A DNA stretch of 64,000 nt, from the NCBI RefSeq assembly GCF_022884085.1, contig NZ_JAGGCS010000004.1:238599-302598 (forward strand), in the 5' to 3' direction. Source of the stretch: Paenirhizobium cremeum (GTDB lineage: Bacteria; Pseudomonadota; Alphaproteobacteria; Rhizobiales; Rhizobiaceae). The notes below the pieces were generated by a model. The model did no database searches and was not told where the DNA came from. It worked only from the letters and a program-made list of their open reading frames with translations. Position 1 is the stretch's first letter, and each line of letters starts with the position of its first letter. The position numbers and the translations under genes were made by a program. Shown here in pieces: positions 48,757-57,660 of this stretch.

Positions 48757-49599
48757 ATGCAATTTACCGGCACCGCCGATTACGTCGCCGACAAGGACCT
48801 CATGGTCGCCGTCAACGCGGCGATCGCGCTTGAGCGTCCGCTTCTCGTCAAGGGCGAACCCGGCACCGGCAAGACCGAGCTTGCCCGACAGGTGGCCGCG
48901 GCCCTCGGCCTCGACATGATCGAATGGAACGTCAAGTCGACCACCAAGGCGCAGCAGGGGCTCTACGAATATGATGCCGTCTCGCGCCTGCGCGACAGCC
49001 AGCTCGGCGACGGGCGCGTCAACGACGTGAAGAACTACATCCGCAAGGGCAAACTCTGGCAGGCCTTCGCCGCGGACACGAAGACCGTGCTCCTGATCGA
49101 CGAGATCGACAAGGCCGATATCGAGTTCCCGAACGACCTGTTGCAGGAACTCGACCGCATGGAATTCCATGTCTACGAGACCGGCGAGACCGTGAAGGCC
49201 AGGGTCCGGCCGATCGTCATCATTACGTCGAACAACGAGAAGGAATTGCCGGACGCCTTCCTGCGCCGCTGCTTCTTCCACTATATCCGCTTTCCCGATG
49301 CAGATACGCTGGCACGGATCGTCGAGGTCCACTATCCCGGCCTGAAGCAGAACCTGATCCGCGCGGCACTCACCCAGTTCTACGAGATCCGCGAGACGCC
49401 GGGCCTGCGCAAGAAACCGTCGACCTCGGAGGCGCTCGACTGGATTCGCCTTCTGGTCGCCGTGGACGTCGATCCCGCCGACCTTCGCGTCGACCCGAAG
49501 CAGGCCCTGCCGAAGCTCCACGGCGCGCTCCTGAAGAACGAGCAGGACGTCCATCTCTTCGAACGGCTCGCCTTCATGGCAAGGCGGGAGGGACGATGA
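48757..49599 (+). CDS. MoxR-family AAA ATPase
   Basis: The 280-residue ATPase has Walker A GEPGTGKTE (about residues 33-41), Walker B LLIDEIDKAD (about 111-120) and ITSNNEKELPDAFLRRC (sensor 1 and arginine finger). MoxR ATPases usually act with a VWA-domain protein to mature or assemble protein complexes. That partner here is probably the protein at 51695-52879. The ATG at 48757 has GGAAAG upstream. The NUDIX gene overlaps its stop as ATGA. Confidence 0.93.
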   Translation: MQFTGTADYVADKDLMVAVNAAIALERPLLVKGEPGTGKTELARQVAAALGLDMIEWNVKSTTKAQQGLYEYDAVSRLRDSQLGDGRVNDVKNYIRKGKLWQAFAADTKTVLLIDEIDKADIEFPNDLLQELDRMEFHVYETGETVKARVRPIVIITSNNEKELPDAFLRRCFFHYIRFPDADTLARIVEVHYPGLKQNLIRAALTQFYEIRETPGLRKKPSTSEALDWIRLLVAVDVDPADLRVDPKQALPKLHGALLKNEQDVHLFERLAFMARREGR

Positions 49600-50093
49600 C
49601 GCGCGATGCTACGCCACATGGGACACCCGATGCATTCAAGGTCCTGATCTACGTCACCTGGCGCGATCGCCTTCTCGTTTTCGACGAACCGGACTTTCCC
49701 GAAATCGCGTTGCAGGTTCCGGGCGGCACTGTGGAGCATCCGGAAACCGTCGAACGCGCTGCCTTCAGGGAATTTGCCGAGGAAACCGGGCTCGAGCCGA
49801 AGGCACCGTTCCGGCTGATCGAGACATGCAACCACCGCTTTGAGCAAAAGGGATCGCTCATCACCCACCGGCGCTCCTATTTTCATGTGGCGCTGCCGGA
49901 AAAGCCTGCCGAAACATGGGTTCACTGGGAAAAAATGCCTTTCGGCGGCGGCGAGCCGGTCCGTTTCCGTTTCTTCTGGCTCGGGCTGGACGAGGCCCGT
50001 CAAAGGCTCGGATACGGCATGGCGGAAGCGCTTGCCTGTCTCGGCGGGGAGACGATGACACCCGCGCTGCATCGCGAAAACCTTTTCCGTTGA
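49596..50093 (+). CDS. NUDIX hydrolase
   Basis: The 165-residue protein has the Nudix box split as GGTVEHPETVERAAF and REFAEETGL (about residues 43-66), with the metal-binding glutamates present. It overlaps the MoxR gene by an ATGA, so it is probably co-expressed. The substrate (a nucleoside diphosphate derivative) is not evident. Confidence 0.88.
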   Translation: MTRDATPHGTPDAFKVLIYVTWRDRLLVFDEPDFPEIALQVPGGTVEHPETVERAAFREFAEETGLEPKAPFRLIETCNHRFEQKGSLITHRRSYFHVALPEKPAETWVHWEKMPFGGGEPVRFRFFWLGLDEARQRLGYGMAEALACLGGETMTPALHRENLFR

Positions 50094-50124
50094 TTCACGC
50101 CGCCGACAGGCGTAAAGGACTGGC

Positions 50125-50182
50125 CTCGTGGTGATTTGGCCGGCCGGCTTGCAGCCACGTTAAATAAGTCGCTAAAGGGCCG
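50125..50182 (+). ncRNA. SAM-II riboswitch upstream of metA
   Basis: The stretch CGTGGTGATTTGG, then CGGCTTGCAGCCACGTTAAA, then CGCTAAAGGG matches the SAM-II (metA) aptamer typical of alphaproteobacteria, including the H-type pseudoknot strands (GTGGTGATTT with GCAGCCACG, and the 3' GCTAAA loop). It binds S-adenosylmethionine and lowers metA expression. The aptamer is followed by the hairpin at 50209-50242. Confidence 0.93.
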
Positions 50183-50208
50183 AGGCGAGTTCGAGAAACT
50201 TTCCGAGG

Positions 50209-50242
50209 ACCGGTAGCGATATGGGAAGCTGCCGGTTTTTTT
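50209..50242 (+). terminator. Intrinsic terminator between SAM-II riboswitch and metA
   Basis: ACCGGTAGC (50209-50217) pairs with GCTGCCGGT (50228-50236) with one G:T wobble, followed by a run of seven T (50236-50242). It lies 60 bases before the metA ATG, so reading through it must be controlled for metA to be made. It is the likely expression platform of the SAM-II aptamer. Confidence 0.8.
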
Positions 50243-50301
50243 GTATGTGCGCGGTGCCGGGCCTGTCCGGACCGCCATGACACGGAAAGTCGAGTTCGAA
50301 C

Positions 50302-51231
50302 ATGCCGATCAAGATACCCGATACCCTGCCCGCCTTTGAAACCCTCGTGCATGAGGGCGTGCGGGTCATGACCGAAACGGCCGCTATCCGTCAGGATATC
50401 CGCCCGCTGCAGATCGGGCTGCTCAATCTCATGCCGAACAAGATCAAGACGGAGGTACAGTTTGCCCGTCTGATCGGTGCCTCGCCGCTACAGGTCGAAC
50501 TAACCCTCGTGCGCATCGGCGGCCACAAGGCCAAGAACACGCCGGAGGAGCACCTTCTTTCCTTCTACCAGACCTGGGAGGAAGTGAAGGACCGCAAGTT
50601 CGACGGTTTCATCATCACCGGCGCGCCGGTCGAAACGCTGCCCTACGAGGAAGTCACCTACTGGCCGGAGATGGAAAAGATCCTCGACTGGACGGAAACC
50701 AACGTCCATTCGACGATGAACGTCTGCTGGGGCGCGATGGCGGCGATCTATCACTTCCACGAGGTGCCGAAGCACACGCTGAAGGAAAAGGCCTTCGGCG
50801 TCTATCGCCACCGCAATCTTGCGCCCTCCTCCATCTACCTCAATGGTTTCTCGGATGATTTCCAGGTGCCGGTCTCCCGCTGGACCGAGGTCCGCCGCGA
50901 GGACATCAGCGTGGTCCCGGGACTGGAGATCCTGATGGAATCGGATGAAATGGGGGTCTGCCTCGTGCATGAGAAGCGCGGCAACCGGCTCTACATGTTC
51001 AACCACGTCGAATACGACTCGACCTCGCTCGGAGAAGAGTATTTCCGCGACGTCAATTCCGGCGTGCCGATCAAGATGCCGCACGACTATTTCCCGCACA
51101 ACGATCCGGAGATCACCCCCTTGAACCGCTGGCGCAGCCATGCCCATCTGCTGTTCGGAAACTGGATCAACGAGATCTACCAGACGACACCCTACGATCT
51201 GGAAGTCATCGGCAGCGGCAAGGAGACCTGA
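50302..51231 (+). CDS. metA: Homoserine O-acyltransferase (MetA family)
   Basis: MetA acylates homoserine in the first committed step of methionine synthesis. The 309-residue protein has the family N-terminus [11 protein letters not shown], the catalytic Cys142 in NVCWGAMAA and the His/Glu pair in NHVEYD. Residue 111 is Glu (TGAPVE). In this family Glu at 111 goes with acetyl-CoA use and Gly with succinyl-CoA, so the product is probably O-acetylhomoserine despite the usual succinyltransferase name. The SAM-II riboswitch upstream gives feedback control. Confidence 0.95.
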   Translation: MPIKIPDTLPAFETLVHEGVRVMTETAAIRQDIRPLQIGLLNLMPNKIKTEVQFARLIGASPLQVELTLVRIGGHKAKNTPEEHLLSFYQTWEEVKDRKFDGFIITGAPVETLPYEEVTYWPEMEKILDWTETNVHSTMNVCWGAMAAIYHFHEVPKHTLKEKAFGVYRHRNLAPSSIYLNGFSDDFQVPVSRWTEVRREDISVVPGLEILMESDEMGVCLVHEKRGNRLYMFNHVEYDSTSLGEEYFRDVNSGVPIKMPHDYFPHNDPEITPLNRWRSHAHLLFGNWINEIYQTTPYDLEVIGSGKET

Positions 51232-51235
51232 GCCC

Positions 51236-51688
51236 ATGGCGGGAACCGCCGAGATCCGTCCGCTCGCCAAAGCGGACGAGGCGGAATGGCGGCGCTTGTG
51301 GAAGGCCTATCTGGCCTTCTACGAGACCGAACTGCCCGAGGAAATCTATGCGACGACCTTCGCCCGGCTGACCGGTTCGGCACCGGGCGAATATCGCGGT
51401 CTCCTTGCGCTGGTCGACGGCCGCCCCGCCGGCCTTGCGCACTATCTCTTCCATCGTTCCTGCTGGCATATCGACAATGTGTGCTATCTTCAGGATCTCT
51501 ATGCCGACCCTGAGGTCCGCGGCACCGGCATCGGCCGCGCGCTGATCGAGGCCGTCTACGAGAAGGCGAGAGCGGAAGGCTCGAAGGAGGTCTACTGGAT
51601 GACGCAGGAATTCAACGCCACTGCGCGCCGGCTCTACGACCGGATCGCGGAAAAGACCCCCTTCCTCGTCTATCAGAAGAATTTCTGA
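51236..51688 (+). CDS. GNAT N-acetyltransferase
   Basis: The 150-residue protein has the GNAT core, with LQDLYADPEVRGTGIGRALIE (acetyl-CoA motif A, about residues 83-103, read in parts) and NATARRLYDRI. AAGGAG before the ATG overlaps the metA stop region, so it is co-transcribed with metA. A role in acetylating amino-acid-related compounds is possible but unproven. Confidence 0.87.
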   Translation: MAGTAEIRPLAKADEAEWRRLWKAYLAFYETELPEEIYATTFARLTGSAPGEYRGLLALVDGRPAGLAHYLFHRSCWHIDNVCYLQDLYADPEVRGTGIGRALIEAVYEKARAEGSKEVYWMTQEFNATARRLYDRIAEKTPFLVYQKNF

Positions 51689-51694
51689 GGCCCG

Positions 51695-52879
51695 ATGTTC
51701 ATCCCTTTCTTCCTGAAACTGAAGGAAGCGAGTATCCCGGTGACGCTCCGGGAGTTCCTGGCGCTTCTCGAAGGCATGGAAGCAGGGCTTGCCGATTTCG
51801 ACACGGAAGCCTTCTATTTCCTCGCCCGCACCGCGCTGGTGAAGGACGAAAGGCATATCGATCGCTTCGACCGCATCTTCTCCGAGATCTTCGGTGGACT
51901 GGAAACCGTCACGGGTGCCGATGGTGTGGAGACCGTGCCGATCCCCGAGGAATGGCTGCGCCGGCTGGCTGAAAAGCATCTCTCGGAAGAAGACAAGAAA
52001 CTGGTCGAGGCTCTAGGCGGCTTCGACAAGCTGATGGAAACGCTGCGCCAGCGGCTTTCCGAGCAGAAGGGCCGCCATCAGGGCGGTTCCAAATGGATCG
52101 GCACCGCCGGCACCTCTCCCTTCGGCGCCTATGGCTACAATCCCGAAGGCATTCGCATTGGCCAGGACACATCGCGTCATCGCCGGGCGGTGAAGGTCTG
52201 GGACAAACGCGAATTCCGCAATCTCGACGACGGGGTTGAGCTGGGCACCCGCAACATCAAGGTAGCGCTGAGACGGCTCCGCCGGTTCATCCGCGAAGGT
52301 GCGGCCGATGAATTCGACCTTGCCGGCACCATCCGCTCCACCGCCGAACACGGCTATCTCGACGTGAAGACGCGGCCGGAACGGCGCAACGCCGTCAAGC
52401 TATTGATGTTCTTCGATATCGGTGGCTCCATGGACGATCACATCCACACCGTCGAAGAACTCTTCTCCGCCGCCCGCTCCGAATTCCGGCACATGGACTA
52501 CTTCTATTTCCACAACTGCCCCTATGAACGGGTATGGAAGGACAATCGCCGCCGGCATTCCGAAGTGATGGCGACCGAGGACGTCATTCGAACCTATGGC
52601 TCCGATTACCGCCTGATCTTCGTCGGAGACGCCTCGATGAGCCCCTACGAGATCACCCATCCCGGCGGTTCCGTTGAACACTGGAACACGGAGGCTGGCG
52701 CGGTCTGGATCGACCGGTTGACGGGCCATTTCCGGAAGAGCCTCTGGCTCAACCCGTTGCAGGAGGACCGCTGGGGCTATACGACATCGGTCAGCCTCAT
52801 CCGCCGACTGATGGGCGACCGCATGTTTCCGCTGACGCTCGGCGGGCTCGAAACCGCGGCAAGAGAGCTTTCCCGCTGA
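51695..52879 (+). CDS. VWA-domain protein (CoxE/DUF58-type)
   Basis: The 394-residue protein has a long N-terminal region and a von Willebrand A domain near residue 230. The metal (MIDAS) motif reads FDIGGSMDDH, so the first serine of DxSxS is replaced by glycine. This resembles CoxE-type partners of MoxR ATPases. It lies 6 bases after the GNAT gene and about 2.1 kb after the MoxR gene. The target complex is unknown. Confidence 0.85.
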   Translation: MFIPFFLKLKEASIPVTLREFLALLEGMEAGLADFDTEAFYFLARTALVKDERHIDRFDRIFSEIFGGLETVTGADGVETVPIPEEWLRRLAEKHLSEEDKKLVEALGGFDKLMETLRQRLSEQKGRHQGGSKWIGTAGTSPFGAYGYNPEGIRIGQDTSRHRRAVKVWDKREFRNLDDGVELGTRNIKVALRRLRRFIREGAADEFDLAGTIRSTAEHGYLDVKTRPERRNAVKLLMFFDIGGSMDDHIHTVEELFSAARSEFRHMDYFYFHNCPYERVWKDNRRRHSEVMATEDVIRTYGSDYRLIFVGDASMSPYEITHPGGSVEHWNTEAGAVWIDRLTGHFRKSLWLNPLQEDRWGYTTSVSLIRRLMGDRMFPLTLGGLETAARELSR

Positions 52880-52918
52880 TTTTCATCTCCTCAACATTTC
52901 CCAAGCCAGGATCACGCC

Positions 52919-53929
52919 ATGCAGAAAGAGATTTTCGGACAGACCGCAAGCGGCGAGACAGTCGAACGCGTCACGCTTTCGGCCGGCGGCCTGACGGCCC
53001 GTATCATGACCTATGGCGCGACGATCCAGGACCTGCGCCTTGAGGGTCACGCAGCACCGCTGGTGCTCGGCTTCGACCGGCTGGAGGACTATGAGCGCCA
53101 TTCGCCTTATTTCGGCGTGACCCCCGGCCGCTGCTCCAACCGTATCGCCGGCGGCGCATTCACGCTCGACGGCAAGCCGTATCGGCTCGAACGCAACGAG
53201 AAAGACGTCAATCATCTGCATGGCGGCTCGGACGGCATCGCGAAACGGAACTGGCAGATCATCGGCTTATCCTCCGACAGCGTCACGCTGGCGATGACCG
53301 ATCCGGATGGCCGCGCCGGCTATCCCGGCAATTGCCGGATCACCGCCACTTACCAGCTCAGGGACGAAGGCGTGCTGTCGGTCGTCTATGAAAGCGAGAC
53401 CGATCAGCCGACGCTCGCCAATATCTGCCAGCACGCCTATTTCAATCTCGACGGCGGCGCCGATATTCTCGGCCACGACCTGATGATCGCCGCCGATCAC
53501 TACCTGCCTGTCGATGACGTGCTGATCCCGACCGGCGAGATTCGGCCGGTGGACGGAACCCCCTTCGATTTCCGCGAGATGCGGCCTATCCGCCGTCAGG
53601 TGGACGGCACACAGGTGCCCTACGACCACAACTTCTGCCTCTCCCCGACCCGCATGCAAAAACGCAGCGTGGCGCTGGCCCGTAGCATCAATTCCGGCGT
53701 CACCATGGAAGTGCGCACCACCGAACCCGGCGTGCAATTCTATGCCGGCGTCTACGTTAACGTGCCGGTTCCAGGGCTCGAGGGGAAGACTTACGGCCCC
53801 TATGCCGGTTTCTGCCTCGAAACCCAGGTCTGGCCGGACGCGATCAACCACGCCGCCTTCCCGAGCCCGGTGCTGAGGCCCGGCCAAGTGCTGAGGCAGG
53901 AAACCGACTACGTGTTTTCGCGGATCTGA
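52919..53929 (+). CDS. Aldose 1-epimerase (galactose mutarotase-like)
   Basis: The 336-residue protein has the mutarotase fold: MTYGATIQDLRL near the start, GVTPGRCSNRIAGGAF (about 62-77, including the Arg), NHLHGG and FCLETQVWPDA. It interconverts the alpha and beta forms of free sugars. No further sugar-utilisation genes are adjacent. Confidence 0.9.
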   Translation: MQKEIFGQTASGETVERVTLSAGGLTARIMTYGATIQDLRLEGHAAPLVLGFDRLEDYERHSPYFGVTPGRCSNRIAGGAFTLDGKPYRLERNEKDVNHLHGGSDGIAKRNWQIIGLSSDSVTLAMTDPDGRAGYPGNCRITATYQLRDEGVLSVVYESETDQPTLANICQHAYFNLDGGADILGHDLMIAADHYLPVDDVLIPTGEIRPVDGTPFDFREMRPIRRQVDGTQVPYDHNFCLSPTRMQKRSVALARSINSGVTMEVRTTEPGVQFYAGVYVNVPVPGLEGKTYGPYAGFCLETQVWPDAINHAAFPSPVLRPGQVLRQETDYVFSRI

Positions 53930-53963
53930 ACCGGCCTCCGGCTGGCGATGCCCGCGATGGTCT

Positions 53964-54731
53964 TCAGATGGCGGTGAAGCCGTTATCGACGAAGAGATGC
54001 GCGCCGTTGACGAAATTCGATTCGTCACTGGCCAGATAGAGCGCGGCGCGCGCCACGTCTTCCGGCTCACCGATACGGCCCTGCTGGACGGCAATGGCTG
54101 CGTCGGAGACGTCGACGCCATGCGCGGAAAGCTCAGCCACTTCCCGAAGTCCGTGCGGCGTGCGGATGAAGCCGGGGCAGACGGCGTTGCAACGGATGTT
54201 CCGGTCGCGAAACTCGACGCCGATCGCGCGGGCAAACATGTGTACGGCGCCCTTCGTCGTGTCGTAGAGCACTTCCATCGGCGTTGCCGCCACAGCCGAT
54301 ATCGACGAGGTGCAGACGATCGAACCGCCGCCGGCCCCGATCATGCCCGGCAGCACGGCCTTGGTCATCAGGAACATCGAACGGACATTGACGGCATGCA
54401 GCCAGTCCCATTCCTCGGTCGTGGTCTCGAGAAAAGGCTTGATGACGATCGTGCCCGCATGATTGAAAAGGACGGTCACCGGACCGAAATGCGCTTCGAC
54501 GCCCCGCACGGCGTCATTGACGGCCTTCTCGTCGGAAACATCGGCGACCCAATGTTCCGCCACACCGCCCGCCTCGCGGATGTCAGCCGCGGTTCGGGCA
54601 GCCTCGTCGCCATTGCGATCGATGATGGCGACCTTCGCACCCTCCGCTGCGAACAGCCTGGAAGCCGCGCCGCCCATGCCGGTCGCGCCGCCTGAAATGA
54701 TTGCAATCTTGCCCCTCAACCTGTCGGCCAT
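53964..54731 (-). CDS. SDR family oxidoreductase
   Basis: The 255-residue classical short-chain dehydrogenase has SGGATGMGGA (cofactor loop), NHAGT (about residues 84-88), the Ser region CTSSIS and YDTTK as YxxxK. Asp after the second strand (IIDRNG) suggests NAD preference. The ATG at 54731 follows AAGGGGGA. The frame continues upstream through tRNA-Gly, so the longer start is rejected. The substrate is unknown. Confidence 0.9.
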   Translation of the reverse strand: MADRLRGKIAIISGGATGMGGAASRLFAAEGAKVAIIDRNGDEAARTAADIREAGGVAEHWVADVSDEKAVNDAVRGVEAHFGPVTVLFNHAGTIVIKPFLETTTEEWDWLHAVNVRSMFLMTKAVLPGMIGAGGGSIVCTSSISAVAATPMEVLYDTTKGAVHMFARAIGVEFRDRNIRCNAVCPGFIRTPHGLREVAELSAHGVDVSDAAIAVQQGRIGEPEDVARAALYLASDESNFVNGAHLFVDNGFTAI

Positions 54732-54850
54732 GCCGTCCCCCTTCGATGCGGATTGGAGGACTATAGGGCGCGAAACAGCGCCTGTCTGCCGGATTGAAAC
54801 GGCGCAACGTCTAAGCCGCTTTGCATTTTCTGTTATTTTCGGGAGAAAAC

Positions 54851-54925
54851 TGGAGCGGGTGAGGCGATTCGAACGCCCGACCCCAACCTTGGCAAGGTTG
54901 TGCTCTACCCCTGAGCTACACCCGC
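54851..54925 (-). tRNA. tRNA-Gly (anticodon GCC)
   Basis: On the minus strand the acceptor GCGGGTG (forward 54919-54925) pairs with CACCCGC (forward 54855-54861), followed by discriminator T and encoded CCA. The anticodon loop CTTGCCA carries GCC, reading GGC and GGU codons. D-arm TAGCTCAGGGGTAGAGC and T-arm GTTCGAATC are standard. Confidence 0.98.
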
Positions 54926-55185
54926 TCATATCGACGATCCGGGGGTAGTCGGTGGATCGAAGGTCGTCTGCGTTGCGGCGACGGGCGCTATATGGCCCAA
55001 TCATTTTTCAAATGCAACAGGGAAATGACGAAATTTCCGAGAAAAAATCACGCGCCTTTCGAAAGCCCGGAAAACCGGGGTTTGCATGGGATGACCGCGA
55101 TTGCCAAGCCCGGCAAGCGGACGTATCACTCTCCCCCGACAGCAAAACGGCCTCCTCTTTTCATCCGCAGTCCCGAAAGCCCTCC

Positions 55186-55707
55186 ATGACGAACGACCCC
55201 CAGACCGCCTCCCCAAAGACCGCCGAAGACCTCTTTCGTTTTCTCGACGACCTGAAGATCGAGCATAGGACGGCCCGTCACGAGCCGGTCTTCACGGTCG
55301 CCGAATCGGTGGCGCTGCGCGACGAGATCCCCGGCGGCCACACCAAGAATCTCTTCGTGAAGGATAAGAAGGACCGGTTCTTCCTGCTCACCGTCGAGGA
55401 AAATGCCGTTGTCGACCTGAAGACGGTACACACGTTGATCGGCGCGGCCAGCAAGGTTTCCTTCGGAAAGCCGGAAAAGCTGATGGAATATCTCGGCGTC
55501 ATCCCCGGCTCCGTCACCGTTTTCGGCGCGATCAACGATACCGGCCACAATGTCACCTTCATCCTGGATGCGGACCTGATGGAACACGAGATCATCAATG
55601 GCCATCCGCTTTCCAACGATGCGACGACCTCGATCGGCCGGGATGACCTCCTGCGCTTTCTTGAGGCGACGGGCCACACGCCGCTTGTCTTGAAAGTCAC
55701 GGCCTGA
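55186..55707 (+). CDS. YbaK/PrdX-type aminoacyl-tRNA deacylase
   Basis: The 173-residue protein belongs to the YbaK/ProX family that hydrolyses mischarged tRNAs such as Ala-tRNA(Pro). It has HTKNLFVKDKKDRFFLLTV (about residues 50-68, including the conserved Lys) and the GSVTVFGAIND stretch. The ATG at 55186 is chosen because residues upstream in the long frame are not conserved. Confidence 0.88.
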   Translation: MTNDPQTASPKTAEDLFRFLDDLKIEHRTARHEPVFTVAESVALRDEIPGGHTKNLFVKDKKDRFFLLTVEENAVVDLKTVHTLIGAASKVSFGKPEKLMEYLGVIPGSVTVFGAINDTGHNVTFILDADLMEHEIINGHPLSNDATTSIGRDDLLRFLEATGHTPLVLKVTA

Positions 55708-55768
55708 CATACGATCTTACTGGCAAACTCGGCCCCCGAAGAGGCCCCAAGGTGCGGGAGAGATTTCG

Positions 55769-56746
55769 ATGAGCGACAACAGCAATCCCTATGGCGGTTT
55801 CGGCGGCCAGATGACGGGCCAGGCCCATTTCGGCGGCGCGTCCGCCGCCCCGGTGGCAGCCGCCAACGGTGCAGCCATCAAGGACACCACCACGGCCGGC
55901 TTCACCAAGGATGTCATCGAAGAATCCCGCAACCAGCCGGTTCTCGTCGATTTCTGGGCACCCTGGTGCGGCCCCTGCAAGCAGCTGACCCCGGTGATCG
56001 AGAAGGTGGTCAACGAAGCCGGCGGTCGCGTCAAGCTGGTCAAGATGAACATCGATGACCACCCGGCCATTCCGGGCCAGCTCGGCATCCAGTCGATCCC
56101 CGCCGTCATCGCCTTCGTCAACGGCCGCCCGGTGGATGGTTTCATGGGTGCGCTCCCGGAAAGCCAGGTCCGCCAGTTCATCGACAAAGTCGCAGGCCCC
56201 GCCGGCGCCGATCAGGCAGCGGAGATCGAGGCAGCGCTGGAGGAGGCGGCGACGCTGCTTGCCTCGGGCAATATCCAGGAGGCTGCTCAGCTCTTCGGCG
56301 CCATCATGCAAGCCGAACCCGAAAACCCCAAGGCGATCGCCGGCATGGCCGAATGCATGCTGGCCGCCGGCCAGCAGGACCGCGCCCGGCAATTGCTCGA
56401 GGGCCTGCCGGAAGAGGTTAAGAAGGCCGCCGAAATCCAGGCGCTTCTCAAGAAGTTCGAACAGATCGACGAGGCCCGCAAGCTGGGCGACCCGGTGGCG
56501 CTCGAACATGCGCTGGCGCTCAATCCGGACGATCACGAAGCACGGATGAAACTCGCCAAGATCCGCAATGTCGAGGGACGGCGCGAGGAAGCGGCCGAAC
56601 ATCTGCTGCTCATCATGAAGCGTGACCGTGAATTCGATGACGACGGCGCGCGCCGCCAGCTGCTGCAGTTCTTCGAGGTCTGGGGCCCGAAGGACCCGGC
56701 CACGATCATGGCGCGGCGCAAACTCTCCTCGATCCTGTTCTCCTGA
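55769..56746 (+). CDS. Thioredoxin-domain TPR co-chaperone (CnoX/YbbN-like)
   Basis: The 325-residue protein has a low-complexity lead (about residues 1-45) and a thioredoxin domain with active site WCGPC (about 68-72). TPR-like helices make up the C-terminal half (about 155-325). This layout is that of CnoX/YbbN, a chaperone and redox protein that works with GroEL. GGGAGAG lies before the ATG. Confidence 0.9.
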   Translation: MSDNSNPYGGFGGQMTGQAHFGGASAAPVAAANGAAIKDTTTAGFTKDVIEESRNQPVLVDFWAPWCGPCKQLTPVIEKVVNEAGGRVKLVKMNIDDHPAIPGQLGIQSIPAVIAFVNGRPVDGFMGALPESQVRQFIDKVAGPAGADQAAEIEAALEEAATLLASGNIQEAAQLFGAIMQAEPENPKAIAGMAECMLAAGQQDRARQLLEGLPEEVKKAAEIQALLKKFEQIDEARKLGDPVALEHALALNPDDHEARMKLAKIRNVEGRREEAAEHLLLIMKRDREFDDDGARRQLLQFFEVWGPKDPATIMARRKLSSILFS

Positions 56747-56841
56747 GCGGAGAAATGCGCTTCCGCCCTTGAGATTCCCCTTGCCGCAACCACATTATGG
56801 GGATGGTTGCGGCTGGGAACGGCCGGAATGGGTTTATCTTC

Positions 56842-57525
56842 ATGCATGTCGGCAATGCCAGATATCTGACCGAAAACGACCTACCGGAAATTCTGCCCGT
56901 TTTTCCGGTGTCGGGTGTGTTGTTGTTGCCCGGCGGCCAGTTGCCCCTCAACGTCTTCGAACCGCGTTATCTCGCCATGTTGGACCATGCACTGGCCGGC
57001 AATCGCCTGATCGGCATGATCCAGCCGGCCCTCGGCGAGGTTCCCGAGGCTGACATCCTGCCCGAACGCCCGCCGCTCGCCCAGGTCGGTTGCATCGGCC
57101 GCGTCACGTCTTTCACCGAAACCGGCGACGGTCGCTATATCGTGTCGCTCGGTGGCGTCTGCCGTTTCCGCCTGATGGAGGAAGTTCCCGGTTCCAAGCC
57201 CTACCGCAATTTCCGCATAGCGCCCTTCATGACCGACCTGGCCACCGGCGCCGAAGAGGAAGCGCAGGTCGACCGCACTGCCCTGCTTGCCGCCTTCCGC
57301 GCCTATCTCGACGCCAACAAGCTGGAAGCGGACTGGGAGAGCGTCGAACGAGCCAGCAATCTCACCCTGGTCAATTCGCTGTCGATGATGTCGCCCTTCG
57401 GCCCTGCCGAAAAGCAGGCGCTGCTCGAAGCCCCCGACTTGAAGACCCGCGCCGAAACGCTCGTTGCCATCACCGAGATTGTGCTCGCCCGCACCTTCGG
57501 CGACGCGGACTCTGTTCTGCAATAG
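56842..57525 (+). CDS. LON-substrate-binding-domain protein
   Basis: The 227-residue protein matches the Lon N-terminal substrate-binding (PUA-like) domain family without a protease part: LPVFPVSGVLLLPGGQLPLNVFEPRYL (about residues 16-42, read in parts) and MSPFGPAEKQALLE. It probably binds unfolded polypeptides. The ATG at 56842 gives the conserved MHVGNARYL start. An ATG 45 bases upstream adds unconserved residues. Confidence 0.88.
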   Translation: MHVGNARYLTENDLPEILPVFPVSGVLLLPGGQLPLNVFEPRYLAMLDHALAGNRLIGMIQPALGEVPEADILPERPPLAQVGCIGRVTSFTETGDGRYIVSLGGVCRFRLMEEVPGSKPYRNFRIAPFMTDLATGAEEEAQVDRTALLAAFRAYLDANKLEADWESVERASNLTLVNSLSMMSPFGPAEKQALLEAPDLKTRAETLVAITEIVLARTFGDADSVLQ

Positions 57526-57575
57526 AGCAATTCGAGCAAAGCTGTGCGGCGGCTTTGCCTCCAGAATGGCATCGA
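57524..57575 (+). repeat. Rhizobial-type intergenic palindromic element
   Basis: Starting at the stop codon, GAGCAATTCGAGCAAAGC runs into a hairpin: GCAAAGC (57536-57542) pairs with GCTTTGC (57552-57558). It resembles the short GAGCAATTC...-type repeats found between rhizobial genes. A more degenerate relative lies at 32041-32095. Confidence 0.5.
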
Positions 57576-57660
57576 AACGAACGGAAGAGCATCGAAGGCG
57601 ATTCAGGTATCGCCGGAAATGCGGGAGAACCCTGCCAGGAAATCGCTTGGAAAGTCGATC

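Noticed and set aside
54732..55004. N-terminal extension of the SDR gene
   Set aside because: The extension reads through the tRNA-Gly gene. The ATG at 54731 with AAGGGGGA gives the normal SDR start.
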